Origin: SZUA-430 sp044375275
Lineage (GTDB): Bacteria; Pseudomonadota; Alphaproteobacteria; Micropepsales; Micropepsaceae
Length of the DNA: 21,099 bases
Reading direction: 5' to 3'
Assembly (NCBI GenBank): GCA_044375275.1
Contig: JBILMZ010000030.1
Location: 1 to 21,099 of the forward strand
Positions 14,912 to 21,099 of the stretch are shown here, in pieces. Under the pieces are notes generated by a model that saw only the letters and a program-made list of their open reading frames with translations, had not been told where the DNA came from and did not search any database. Position numbers and translations under genes: made by a program. The stretch's first letter is position 1, and each line of letters starts with the position of its first letter.

Positions 14912-15285
14912 TGATCGCCGTCGATACGTCCAGCATGATCGCCTTTCTGCAGGGTCAGGATGGTCGCGACACCCAGGCGATTTCAGACGCGCTGCAGAAC
15001 GACAGCCTGCATTTGCCGCCTGTCGTCGTGACAGAGCTTTTGAGTGACCCAAAGGCCTCGGGACAGATCAGGGAACTGATTGGGCAACTGCCGCAGCTTT
15101 CACTGAGCGAGGGGTACTGGTCACGCGCCGGACAATCACGCCAGAAACTATTGCTCAAAGGCTACAAGGCAAGGCTTGGAGACGCGCTCATCGCTCAGGC
15201 TTGCATGGACAACAACGTCCCCCTCATCACCCGCGCCCCTGACTTCCGGCATTTTGTGAATCTCTGCGGCCTCAGGCTGGCTTGA
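14911..15285 (+). CDS. vapC: VapC-type PIN-domain toxin (ribonuclease)
   Basis: PIN-domain protein of 124 aa, the usual VapC size. The acidic residues that hold Mg2+ are all recognisable: D5 in AVDTSSMIAFL, E42 in VVTELL, D91 in LGDALIAQAC, and D111 in TRAPDFRHF. VapC toxins cleave RNA, often initiator tRNA or 23S rRNA; the target here cannot be read from sequence. It is translated together with vapB and its last 14 bases overlap the convergent miaA 3' end, so there is no room for a terminator between them. No disruption is seen, so the pair looks intact. Confidence 0.88.
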   Translation: MIAVDTSSMIAFLQGQDGRDTQAISDALQNDSLHLPPVVVTELLSDPKASGQIRELIGQLPQLSLSEGYWSRAGQSRQKLLLKGYKARLGDALIAQACMDNNVPLITRAPDFRHFVNLCGLRLA

Positions 15286-16207
15286 TCATCTCTGCCATCA
15301 GCACGTCCAGCATTTCGTGCGGTGCGCTTCGTTCAATGAAGGTCCAGTCAGGCATCTGGTGACGGAACCACGTCATCTGCCGCTTCGCAAACTGGCGGGT
15401 TTCAATCACGGCCCTCTCCACCGCATCGGCAAGCGTTGCTTCTCCACGCAGATGGGCCATGAGTTGCGGCACGCCCAGCGCCCGCGCCGCGGGTAGCTCA
15501 TCGTTGATCGCTCCAAGCGCCCTCACCTCCTCAAGCGCGCCTTCCGCCATCATGGCATCGAAGCGCCGCGCAATCTGCGCCCGCAGCCACTCGCGGTTCG
15601 GCTTGACCACAAACCGCGCGAGATTTCCGGTCAGCACCGGCGTCCCCTTCAGTTTCTGCCACTCGTCGAGCGACTGCCCCGTGGCCTCGAGCACTTCCCA
15701 CGCTCGCACAAGCCGCTGGCCGTCCCCCACATCAAGCCGCGCCCCCATGACGGGATCGCGCTTTGAAAGCTCTGCGTGAAAGCGCTGGTTCCCGAGTTCC
15801 TGCAGCTTCATGCGCGCTTCAACCCGAATGGAGGCATGGATTTCCGGTATGGGTGACAGGCCCTTGAGCAGCACCGCAAAATAAAGTCCGGTTCCACCTA
15901 CAAAGATCGGGACGAGGCCACGCTGGCGCACCTCCGCCAGGACGTCTGCCGCATGGCTGGCCCAACGCGCCACCGAATACGCTTCATAGGCGCTCGCAAA
16001 ACCGTAGAGAAAATGTGGTGCCTGCGCCTCTTCCTTGACCGAGGGGCGCGCCGAAACCACGCGCAGTTCCCGGTAGACCTGCATGGCGTCCGCATTGATG
16101 ATCGCGCCGCCCAGCCGTTCCGCCAGCAGCAGCCCGAGCGCTGACTTGCCGCTCGCGGTTGGCCCTGCAATAAGGACGGCATCAGGCTTGTTCAACGCAA
16201 TCTCCAT
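15272..16207 (-). CDS. miaA: tRNA dimethylallyltransferase
   Basis: Transfers a dimethylallyl group from DMAPP to A37 of tRNAs reading UNN codons, stabilising codon pairing. The protein is 311 aa, the normal length. P-loop GPTASGKS lies at 15-22, NADAMQVYREL at 38-48 (catalytic Asp40), GGTGLY at 104-109 and TRQFAKRQMTWFR at 270-282. These give a confident match. The ATG at 16207 lies 15 bases from the divergent serB start and has no clear Shine-Dalgarno. The 3' end overlaps vapC by 14 bases on the opposite strand. Loss of A37 modification slows decoding of leader peptides in some bacteria, a possible but unproven link to the ilvB attenuator next door. Confidence 0.97.
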   Translation of the reverse strand: MEIALNKPDAVLIAGPTASGKSALGLLLAERLGGAIINADAMQVYRELRVVSARPSVKEEAQAPHFLYGFASAYEAYSVARWASHAADVLAEVRQRGLVPIFVGGTGLYFAVLLKGLSPIPEIHASIRVEARMKLQELGNQRFHAELSKRDPVMGARLDVGDGQRLVRAWEVLEATGQSLDEWQKLKGTPVLTGNLARFVVKPNREWLRAQIARRFDAMMAEGALEEVRALGAINDELPAARALGVPQLMAHLRGEATLADAVERAVIETRQFAKRQMTWFRHQMPDWTFIERSAPHEMLDVLMAEMIKPA

Positions 16208-16222
16208 CCGAACAGTTCAGTC

Positions 16223-17092
16223 ATGACACACATGTTGGTTCTCACAGCGGCGCTCGGAAAACTCGACGACGCAAGCGTCAGCACCATTGCCGCTCTTGTG
16301 GGCAAGGCACCGCACTGGCTGTCGCCCGGCACGGCCTGCGAGTTCCGGACAGATGACCCTCAGATCATTTCACGCGCGCGCGCAAGCTTAATTGACTCAC
16401 CCGTCGACGCAAACATCGTCGCTACCGCCAACCGCCGCAAGAAGCTGCTGATCGCGGACATGGACTCCACCATCATTAACGTCGAGTGCATCGACGAGAT
16501 CGCCGATTTTGCCGGCATCAAGCCCCAGATCGCCGCCATCACGGAGCGCGCAATGCGGGGCGAGATCGAATTCGAAAGCGCCCTGAAGGAACGCGTCGGA
16601 CTGCTGAAGGGCCTGCCGGAAACAACGCTCGCCAGGGTGTTCGATAGCCGGATCCGGCTGAACCCGGGTGCGCGCATCCTTGTCACCACGATGGCCAGTG
16701 AAGGCGCAACGACCGCCCTCGTATCCGGCGGCTTCACCTATTTCACGTCACGCGTCGCAGGCGCCGCTGGCTTCGCAACCAACCGGGCGAACATTCTTGA
16801 AATCGAGAATGGAAAACTCACGGGCACCGTACGCGAACCCATTCTCGGCCGCGAAGCCAAGCGCCAGTCGCTCCTCGAACTCGCGCGCAAGGCCGGCATC
16901 ACCGCCGGTGACACGATGGCAATCGGCGACGGGGCGAACGATCTCGACATGATCAGGGAGTCGGGGCTCGGAATCGCCTACCGCGCAAAGCCCGTCGTGG
17001 CCGAAGCGGCGCACGCACGCCTTGACCATGCAGACCTGTCTGCGGCGCTGTACTTGCAGGGATACAAGGAAACCGAACTGGTGCTGCACTGA
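16223..17092 (+). CDS. serB: Phosphoserine phosphatase
   Basis: HAD-superfamily phosphatase of 289 aa that makes L-serine from phosphoserine, the last step of the phosphorylated pathway. HAD motif I is DMDST at 79-83 (Asp79 nucleophile), motif II is LVSGGF around Ser168, motif III Lys is near 213, and motif IV is GDGANDLDM at 235-243. The first 70 residues resemble the N-terminal ACT-like extension of SerB. Two in-frame ATGs occur at 16223 and 16232, neither with a clear Shine-Dalgarno, so the start is uncertain by three codons. miaA diverges 15 bases upstream and a YegD-like gene follows 15 bases downstream on the same strand. Confidence 0.96.
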   Translation: MTHMLVLTAALGKLDDASVSTIAALVGKAPHWLSPGTACEFRTDDPQIISRARASLIDSPVDANIVATANRRKKLLIADMDSTIINVECIDEIADFAGIKPQIAAITERAMRGEIEFESALKERVGLLKGLPETTLARVFDSRIRLNPGARILVTTMASEGATTALVSGGFTYFTSRVAGAAGFATNRANILEIENGKLTGTVREPILGREAKRQSLLELARKAGITAGDTMAIGDGANDLDMIRESGLGIAYRAKPVVAEAAHARLDHADLSAALYLQGYKETELVLH

Positions 17093-17107
17093 GCAGGAAC
17101 CGCCCAC

Positions 17108-18361
17108 ATGCGCGCAGCAGGATTTGACTTCGGCACCTCCAACTCGGCCATCGGGATCATACGGGGAAACCAGGCCACGCTGGCCCCGCTCGAGAATGGC
17201 TCGACCATGGTCCCGACCGCCGTGTTCTTTGACTTCGCCGAGCATGACAAGCCGTCCTTCGGACGCGCAGCGGTCGACGCCTACGTGAACGGAAACGACG
17301 GTCGCCTCATGCGCGGCCTCAAGACCATCCTGTCCACCAATCTCATCAGCGAACGCACCGCGCTTTCAAGGAAGTCCATCCAGCTGACAGACGTGATCGC
17401 GATGTTCTCCCGCCATCTGAGGCTGAAAGCGGAAGAGGCGGCAGGCGCCCCGATTGACGCCGTCGTGCATGGCCGCCCCGTGCGCTTCGTCGAAGGCGAT
17501 GACGTCGCCGACCGGCGCGCGGAGGACACCCTTCGCGCCCTCGCAACACAGGCAGGCTTTGGCGAAGTCTCGTTCGTCTACGAACCGGTCGCCGCCGCCG
17601 CGCAATACGAACAGACCGCAACGCGCGAGGAACTCGTTCTCGTGGCCGACATTGGCGGCGGCACCTCCGACTTCTCGATCGTCCGCATCGGTCCGGACCG
17701 CCGCGCGAGCGATGATCGCCGGAATGACATTCTGGCAAACACCGGCGTGCGCGTCGGCGGCACGGATCTCGACCGCCATCTCAGCATGCAATCCGTCATG
17801 CCGCTTCTGGGGCTGGGTACCGAACTCGTCAACAAGCAACTGCCCATGCCGCGCTCCACCTTCGCGGATCTTGCATGGTGGCCAACGATCAATCTCTGCT
17901 ACGTGCCAAAGATCATGCGTGAAGCGCAGGAGGTCCATCGCCAGGCCGTCGAACCCCACAAGACCCAGCGCCTCCTGACAGTCCTCCAGCGGCAGTTGGG
18001 CCACCGGATGGCGTTTGCAGTGGAAGCCGGCAAGATCACGCTCTCTGGAGAAGAACGGGCTTCGATCCCGCTCCCCTTCATCGAACCCGGTCTCGCAGCA
18101 ACAGCCACCCGCCAGGGTTTCGACGACGCCATCGATGCCGAGATCATGCGCCTGAGGCTGTCGATCTGGAACTGCCTGGCACTCGCCGACGTGGATGCGG
18201 CCGCGATCGACACCGTGTTCATGACCGGCGGCTCAAGCCGCGTGCCTGCAATCGAAAGCCTGCTGCGTGAGGAACTGCCCGGGTCCGACATGCGGCGCGG
18301 CGACGACTTCCTGTCCGTCGCCGTCGGCCTCACGCTGCAAGCCCAGTCTCGCTACGGCTGA
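17108..18361 (+). CDS. Hsp70-family ATPase, YegD-like
   Basis: Actin-fold Hsp70-type ATPase of 417 aa. Phosphate-1 FDFGTSNS is at 6-13, YEPVAAA at 158-164, phosphate-2 VADIGGGTSDFSI at 179-191 and the adenosine loop GGSSRVP at 374-380. It stops after the nucleotide-binding domain: there is no DnaK-like substrate-binding domain or lid, and the length matches the YegD group (about 450 aa) rather than DnaK. An insertion with a WWP segment (about 250-290) separates the usual subdomains. No DnaJ or GrpE partner lies nearby. Only 15 bases separate it from serB, with AGGA nine bases before the ATG, so it is probably cotranscribed. The client or substrate is unknown. Confidence 0.88.
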   Translation: MRAAGFDFGTSNSAIGIIRGNQATLAPLENGSTMVPTAVFFDFAEHDKPSFGRAAVDAYVNGNDGRLMRGLKTILSTNLISERTALSRKSIQLTDVIAMFSRHLRLKAEEAAGAPIDAVVHGRPVRFVEGDDVADRRAEDTLRALATQAGFGEVSFVYEPVAAAAQYEQTATREELVLVADIGGGTSDFSIVRIGPDRRASDDRRNDILANTGVRVGGTDLDRHLSMQSVMPLLGLGTELVNKQLPMPRSTFADLAWWPTINLCYVPKIMREAQEVHRQAVEPHKTQRLLTVLQRQLGHRMAFAVEAGKITLSGEERASIPLPFIEPGLAATATRQGFDDAIDAEIMRLRLSIWNCLALADVDAAAIDTVFMTGGSSRVPAIESLLREELPGSDMRRGDDFLSVAVGLTLQAQSRYG

Positions 18362-18441
18362 TCTTGCGAGCACCAGGCAGCAGCCAACGCATCACCCGCC
18401 TCAAGCTGTTCGCATCTCAGAAATACTCGATTTCCCCGACA

Positions 18442-18459
18442 TGTAAAAGATGTTTGACA
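18442..18459 (+). promoter_or_regulatory. Operator copy 1 over the -35 box
   Basis: TGTAAAAGATGTTTGACA is an 18-bp imperfect palindrome, TGTAAAA/TTTGACA around GATG. Read on the opposite strand, copy 2 (18481-18498) is the same word with one difference. It contains the TTGACA -35 box. Confidence 0.75.
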
Positions 18460-18482
18460 GGCCACCCAGCCCGCCCTATATG
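18454..18482 (+). promoter_or_regulatory. Promoter of the membrane protein/XRE operon
   Basis: Consensus -35 TTGACA (18454-18459), a 17-base spacer and -10 TATATG (18477-18482). It is the best sigma70-type promoter in the window. Both boxes overlap palindromic operators, so a bound repressor would exclude RNA polymerase. Confidence 0.8.
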
Positions 18483-18498
18483 TAAAACATCTTTTACA
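18481..18498 (+). promoter_or_regulatory. Operator copy 2 over the -10 box and start site
   Basis: TGTAAAACATCTTTTACA is a palindrome with perfect 7-bp arms around CATC. It overlaps the end of the -10 box and the probable transcription start. Centre-to-centre distance to copy 1 is 39 bases. The XRE protein encoded two genes on is the obvious candidate to bind both. Confidence 0.78.
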
Positions 18499-18519
18499 GA
18501 CTGACAGGGAGCCCTGAAG

Positions 18520-19002
18520 ATGGCAAACGCTGAAAGATATGCCTGGTTGTCGCTGGTCGCCTGGATCGGCATCATGCTGTTCCTGCTGATGCGCTTCACC
18601 ACCGGCGTGGAAATACTCGGAAACTCGCTCGGTTTCGAAATTGTCGAACAGTCTGCCGCCCGCTTGCTGGGTATCTACATCAGCATCACCATTGCCGCGA
18701 TCATCGCTGAAAGCGTCATTGCCGGTGCAACAGCAGCCTACGCCGCCGCCAAAGGCATCGAGAGTGACGAGCGGGATGCCATGATCTCACAGCGCGCAAG
18801 CATCGCGTCCTACTGGTTCGTGGCAATTGCGCTGAACGTGATTGTCTTCCACGTGCTGGCGTCGGCGACGTACGGCTCTCCGCTGATCAGCGGAATGAAC
18901 CTGACCAGCACGACCGGTGTGGCCTTTGCCATTCTGTTCGTCCTTGTCGGAGCCGAAATCGTGAACCGGGCGGCCCTCATCTGGAACTACCGTCGCTCAT
19001 GA
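18520..19002 (+). CDS. Four-helix membrane protein (DUF2178-like)
   Basis: A 160-aa protein with four predicted membrane segments at about 8-24, 48-72, 97-116 and 132-150. Between helices 2 and 3 is a cytoplasmic-type loop GIESDERDAMISQRA (79-93), reminiscent of the D-E-R...I..KA motif in small membrane proteins that are encoded beside XRE repressors (DUF2178-type). No catalytic motif is visible and the function is unknown. GGGAG lies 12 bases and GAAG directly before the ATG, so the Shine-Dalgarno is not optimal. The stop overlaps the XRE gene start by four bases (ATGA), so the two are coupled. Expression should follow the doubly operated promoter upstream. Confidence 0.75.
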   Translation: MANAERYAWLSLVAWIGIMLFLLMRFTTGVEILGNSLGFEIVEQSAARLLGIYISITIAAIIAESVIAGATAAYAAAKGIESDERDAMISQRASIASYWFVAIALNVIVFHVLASATYGSPLISGMNLTSTTGVAFAILFVLVGAEIVNRAALIWNYRRS

Positions 19003-19211
19003 CGCCCAGGAAGGGAAAGGTCAGCAACAGGATCAGGGAATTGCGGACTGAGCGGAGCTGGAGCCAGGGAGAACTGGCCGAGCGCGTCGGCGCCACCCGC
19101 CAGACCATAAACGCGATCGAGCAGGAAAAGTACGCGCCAACACTCGAACTCGCGTTCAGGATAGCGTTGGCGTTTGAAGTCGGATTCGAAGATGTCTGGA
19201 CTTTCCGCTAG
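18999..19211 (+). CDS. XRE-family helix-turn-helix repressor
   Basis: A compact 70-aa regulator that is almost only a DNA-binding domain: RIRELRTERSWSQGELAERV (11-30) then GATRQTINAIEQEKYAPTLE (31-50), the classic Cro/CI five-helix fold with the recognition helix at about 33-41. The end reads FEVGFEDVWTFR, as in YozG-like short regulators that accompany small membrane proteins. It lacks a sensor domain, so any signal must come from the partner membrane protein or from dimer stability. By position it should bind the two 18-bp palindromes at 18442-18498 and repress its own operon; this is inferred. Its stop overlaps the convergent BLUF gene end by four bases. Confidence 0.88.
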   Translation: MTPRKGKVSNRIRELRTERSWSQGELAERVGATRQTINAIEQEKYAPTLELAFRIALAFEVGFEDVWTFR

Positions 19212-19645
19212 GAGGCCTTCAGCGCTCCGGCGCGCGCCACCTGATCAACAAATACCTGCGCTACCGGCGACGACAACTTGGGAACCAGACTGGAGATGAA
19301 ACCTCGGTCCAGCTTCAGCGGTGGATTGGCAATGACCCGCGCTTCTTCTGCGTTCGCAATCCGGCATGCCATCGCCCATGACTTGAAATCGCGTTCGGAG
19401 ATGCTCTCGTCCTGGACAATCCGCAGGGATGTATGGCTGGGGTCCCGCCTGATGCGAGCCATGAGGCGGTCAACGTCATCCCGCGTCCCTTCGATGATCT
19501 GCAGAAAGGTGAGGTCGTGATGAAGCAGGATTCCGGTGATCCCGCTGCGCTCGTTGTTCGCCCGCGCCCGCGCCAGAAGCTCTTCAAGTGCTTCCGGGCT
19601 GAAATGTTGCGTGGCTGAACTGATATAGACGACCTGCCTGAGCAT
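19208..19645 (-). CDS. BLUF-domain blue-light sensor protein
   Basis: A short BLUF photoreceptor. Numbered from the upstream ATG at 19669, the flavin-pocket residues all line up with AppA spacing: Tyr15, Asn39, Gln57, Trp98 and Met100, so the photocycle should work. Other markers are RSGITGILLHH (41-51) and IIEG (58-61). About 45 residues follow the domain without a recognisable output module, so it likely signals by protein contact. I prefer the ATG at 19645 (145 aa; residue numbers fall by eight) because GAGGAG lies ten bases before it, while the ATG at 19669 has its purines too close. It converges on the XRE gene with a four-base overlap. The partner is unknown. Confidence 0.93.
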   Translation of the reverse strand: MLRQVVYISSATQHFSPEALEELLARARANNERSGITGILLHHDLTFLQIIEGTRDDVDRLMARIRRDPSHTSLRIVQDESISERDFKSWAMACRIANAEEARVIANPPLKLDRGFISSLVPKLSSPVAQVFVDQVARAGALKAS

Positions 19646-19830
19646 CCAGATTTGGCTCCTCGCGGACATTCCGCCGAAAACCCTAGGTCCAAAGACTTAA
19701 GGCTTGATGACCGATTGGGACACAGTACACGGCAATTGCGGTCACTCCATAGCTCCCTGACACAAATCGGACAAAGTCTGGCGCAATCGTTTCAGCCTCG
19801 CATGAAGCAAAATGGCAAGGAGGGCTGGTC

Positions 19831-20814
19831 ATGAAGCTTCCCGTTTTCAGTACATTTGGAAATGCACTTGGCTTTGCGTTTGGCAGTTTTCTGACCTGCC
19901 TCAGGCTCGCCTGGCTTCCTGTAACCCTGCTGTTCCTCACGCAGCAGGCGGTCCAGTGGCTGGTGCTCGACGACATGGTCGGACGAATGCCGGACCTGAA
20001 GAACGTCGGCAGCGAGAACCCTCTGGCCGCCTTCAGGATCATCCTGGCCATGTGGCAGCAAATGGCACCCATACAAATTGCGCTCATGCTGTTGCAGGCG
20101 CTCGTCATTGCCGCCGTTGCCGTTTCCATTCATCGCGTGATCCTGTTCGGGGACAGGCGGGAAGGCAGCCTCCTGAATTTTTCGTTCGGCAAGACCGAGT
20201 TCATGTACATGCTGATGGCCGCCGCAATGTCGATCTTCGTGATGGCGATCCTGGCGAGCGTTCTCCTGCCTGCGGTCTACATCGTGGCTGACGGCAACCT
20301 GCCCGGCTTCATCGATGGTTTCCGGCGCTTTCCCGACAATGTGACGGAGCTTGTGCGCTCCGGCAGGTTTGGACTTCTGGGCATCGCCTACCTTCTGGCG
20401 TGGCTCATCGTGATCTACGTCTCCATTCGTCTCGCTGTTTGGCCACCATCGGTGGTAGCCACCGGCAGCCTCAGCCCTTCCGAACCGTGGAGCCTGATGC
20501 GCGGAAACGTGTTTCGGTTCATCGGTCTCGTGTTCCTGTGCGGGGTCGCGCTCTGGATCCTGATGGCAGGAACCGCCATCGCGATCTTCTCGCAAGGCGG
20601 CTTCGAATCCATCAAGGCCCTGCAGTCGCTCGATCACCAGGACCCGGCTGAACTGCAGCAACTCATGCGGGAGCGGATCACGCCGTTTCTCCCGGTCTTC
20701 TATGTGATCGTGTTGCTGCTCTACACCTTCGTGATCAGCTTCTCGATTGCCCTGATCAGCTACAGCTACAAGGCCCTGAAGGGCTACAGCGCAGCAGATC
20801 TGCTACCCGCCTGA
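19831..20814 (+). CDS. Hypothetical polytopic membrane protein
   Basis: A 327-aa protein with about six hydrophobic segments: roughly 12-45, 82-105, 126-152, 180-206, 228-254 and 285-312. A PPSVVATG stretch (205-212) followed by PWSLMRGNVFRFIGLVFL (219-236) is reminiscent of membrane domains seen beside glycerophosphodiester phosphodiesterases and in DUF975-like proteins, but I cannot name the family. Charged loops lie at 107-112 and 262-283. An excellent Shine-Dalgarno, AAGGAGGG, precedes the ATG by six bases, suggesting good translation. It stands alone: BLUF diverges upstream and an unrelated gene converges downstream. No function is proposed. Confidence 0.8.
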   Translation: MKLPVFSTFGNALGFAFGSFLTCLRLAWLPVTLLFLTQQAVQWLVLDDMVGRMPDLKNVGSENPLAAFRIILAMWQQMAPIQIALMLLQALVIAAVAVSIHRVILFGDRREGSLLNFSFGKTEFMYMLMAAAMSIFVMAILASVLLPAVYIVADGNLPGFIDGFRRFPDNVTELVRSGRFGLLGIAYLLAWLIVIYVSIRLAVWPPSVVATGSLSPSEPWSLMRGNVFRFIGLVFLCGVALWILMAGTAIAIFSQGGFESIKALQSLDHQDPAELQQLMRERITPFLPVFYVIVLLLYTFVISFSIALISYSYKALKGYSAADLLPA

Positions 20815-20844
20815 CAAAAGAGGGGCCGCCTGACAAAAAAGGGG
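20807..20844. repeat. 19-bp tandem duplication at the end of the membrane protein gene
   Basis: CCGCCTGACAAAAGAGGGG (20807-20825) is followed directly by CCGCCTGACAAAAAAGGGG (20826-20844), with one mismatch. The first copy contains the stop codon of the 19831 gene. The second supplies the A-run that becomes the U-tract of the opposite-strand terminator. Confidence 0.85.
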
Positions 20845-20866
20845 CCACATCACATGGTGCGGCCCC
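20835..20866 (-). terminator. Intrinsic terminator of the gene at the right edge
   Basis: On the minus strand, GGGGCC (20861-20866), a 14-base loop that can form an inner CAC/GTG pairing, GGCCCC (20841-20846) and then TTTTTT. It lies 26 bases after the stop of the partial minus-strand gene. The stem is also available to the plus-strand message but has no U-tract there. Confidence 0.85.
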
Positions 20867-20891
20867 GTATTGCTCGAGAAGACAAGACGCG

Positions 20892-21099
20892 TCAGTCGCA
20901 GATAATCTCGCCATACTTGCTGCGCTTGTTCCGCTTGATGCACTCCTCTGACGGACCAACCCACTGACCGTCTGCGGTCCAGTTCTGCTTTCCTCGTTGC
21001 GAGGCCTGATAGTGCTCTTCTTCGCACTTCGAGGAATTGAGGGTGCCTTTCTCATCGGGACGGAAGCCGAAGTAATTGCAGAGGATGATCGACTGCCAC
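20892..21099 (-). CDS. C-terminal fragment of an unrecognised cysteine-containing protein (partial)
   Basis: The last 69 codons of a minus-strand gene that starts beyond the right edge and ends with TGA at 20892-20894. The fragment begins WQSIILCNYFGFRPDEKG, has a hydrophilic middle (SSKCEEEHYQASQRGKQ), a WTADGQWVGPSEEC segment and ends EIICD. Four cysteines are spaced about 21, 34 and 16 residues apart, which could form disulfides if the protein is exported; no signal peptide can be seen because the N-terminus is missing. Support for coding comes from the open frame to the edge and a strong terminator correctly placed behind the stop. I do not recognise the family. Confidence 0.7.
   Translation of the reverse strand, partial: WQSIILCNYFGFRPDEKGTLNSSKCEEEHYQASQRGKQNWTADGQWVGPSEECIKRNKRSKYGEIICD

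Noticed and set aside
19792..20661. 289-codon minus-strand frame opposite the hypothetical membrane protein
   Set aside because: The plus-strand gene has a strong Shine-Dalgarno and coherent membrane segments, while the antisense product is Gln/His/Arg-rich without structure.

Overview
The window looks like a chromosomal segment of a GC-rich alphaproteobacterium. The arrangement leuA-mreB-mreC-mreD-mrdA-rodA, together with serB/miaA next to ilvB-ilvN-ilvC, recalls Caulobacterales/Hyphomonadaceae; that placement is from memory of gene order and protein style, not from a search. No tRNA, rRNA, CRISPR array, IS element or prophage gene is visible. Coding density is high, and only one stretch (6890-7466) exceeds 300 bases without a firm gene.

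Region 1 (1-7466, minus strand): leuA, then the cell-elongation cluster mreB, mreC, mreD, mrdA (PBP2) and rodA. RodA is cut by the left edge. mreC/mreD and mrdA/rodA overlap, so the cluster reads as one transcription unit. Upstream of leuA is a long leader containing a 41-codon ORF that ends in a leucine-rich stretch, a candidate leader peptide. Region 2 (7467-10969): a plus-strand membrane protein fused to a spermidine-synthase-like methyltransferase domain, tail to tail with purT on the minus strand. Region 3 (10970-14653, minus strand): ilvB-ilvN-ilvC, headed by an attenuator I could reconstruct in full: promoter, 16-aa leader peptide with consecutive Val-Leu-Val-Ile codons, competing hairpins, and a GC-rich terminator with a U-tract just before ilvB.

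Region 4 (14674-15285, plus): a vapBC-type toxin-antitoxin pair with a perfect 20-bp palindromic operator, lying between ilvB and miaA. Region 5 (15272-18361): miaA (minus) and serB (plus) start 15 bp apart, and serB is followed by a YegD-like Hsp70 ATPase. Region 6 (18442-19669): a small membrane protein and an XRE repressor share a promoter whose -35 and -10 are each covered by a copy of the same 18-bp palindrome. They converge on a complete BLUF blue-light sensor gene. Region 7 (19831-21099): a hypothetical polytopic membrane protein and the C-terminus of an unrecognised cysteine-containing protein, separated by a terminator and a 19-bp tandem duplication.

Functionally, branched-chain amino acid synthesis (leuA, ilvBNC) is represented by two loci, each apparently with a leader peptide. 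Cell-wall elongation is the other main theme. The accessory parts are vapBC, the membrane protein/XRE module with BLUF, and the membrane methyltransferase. I did not find a clearly undescribed system; the best leads are the ilvB attenuator, the leuA leader ORF and the doubly operated membrane/XRE module.
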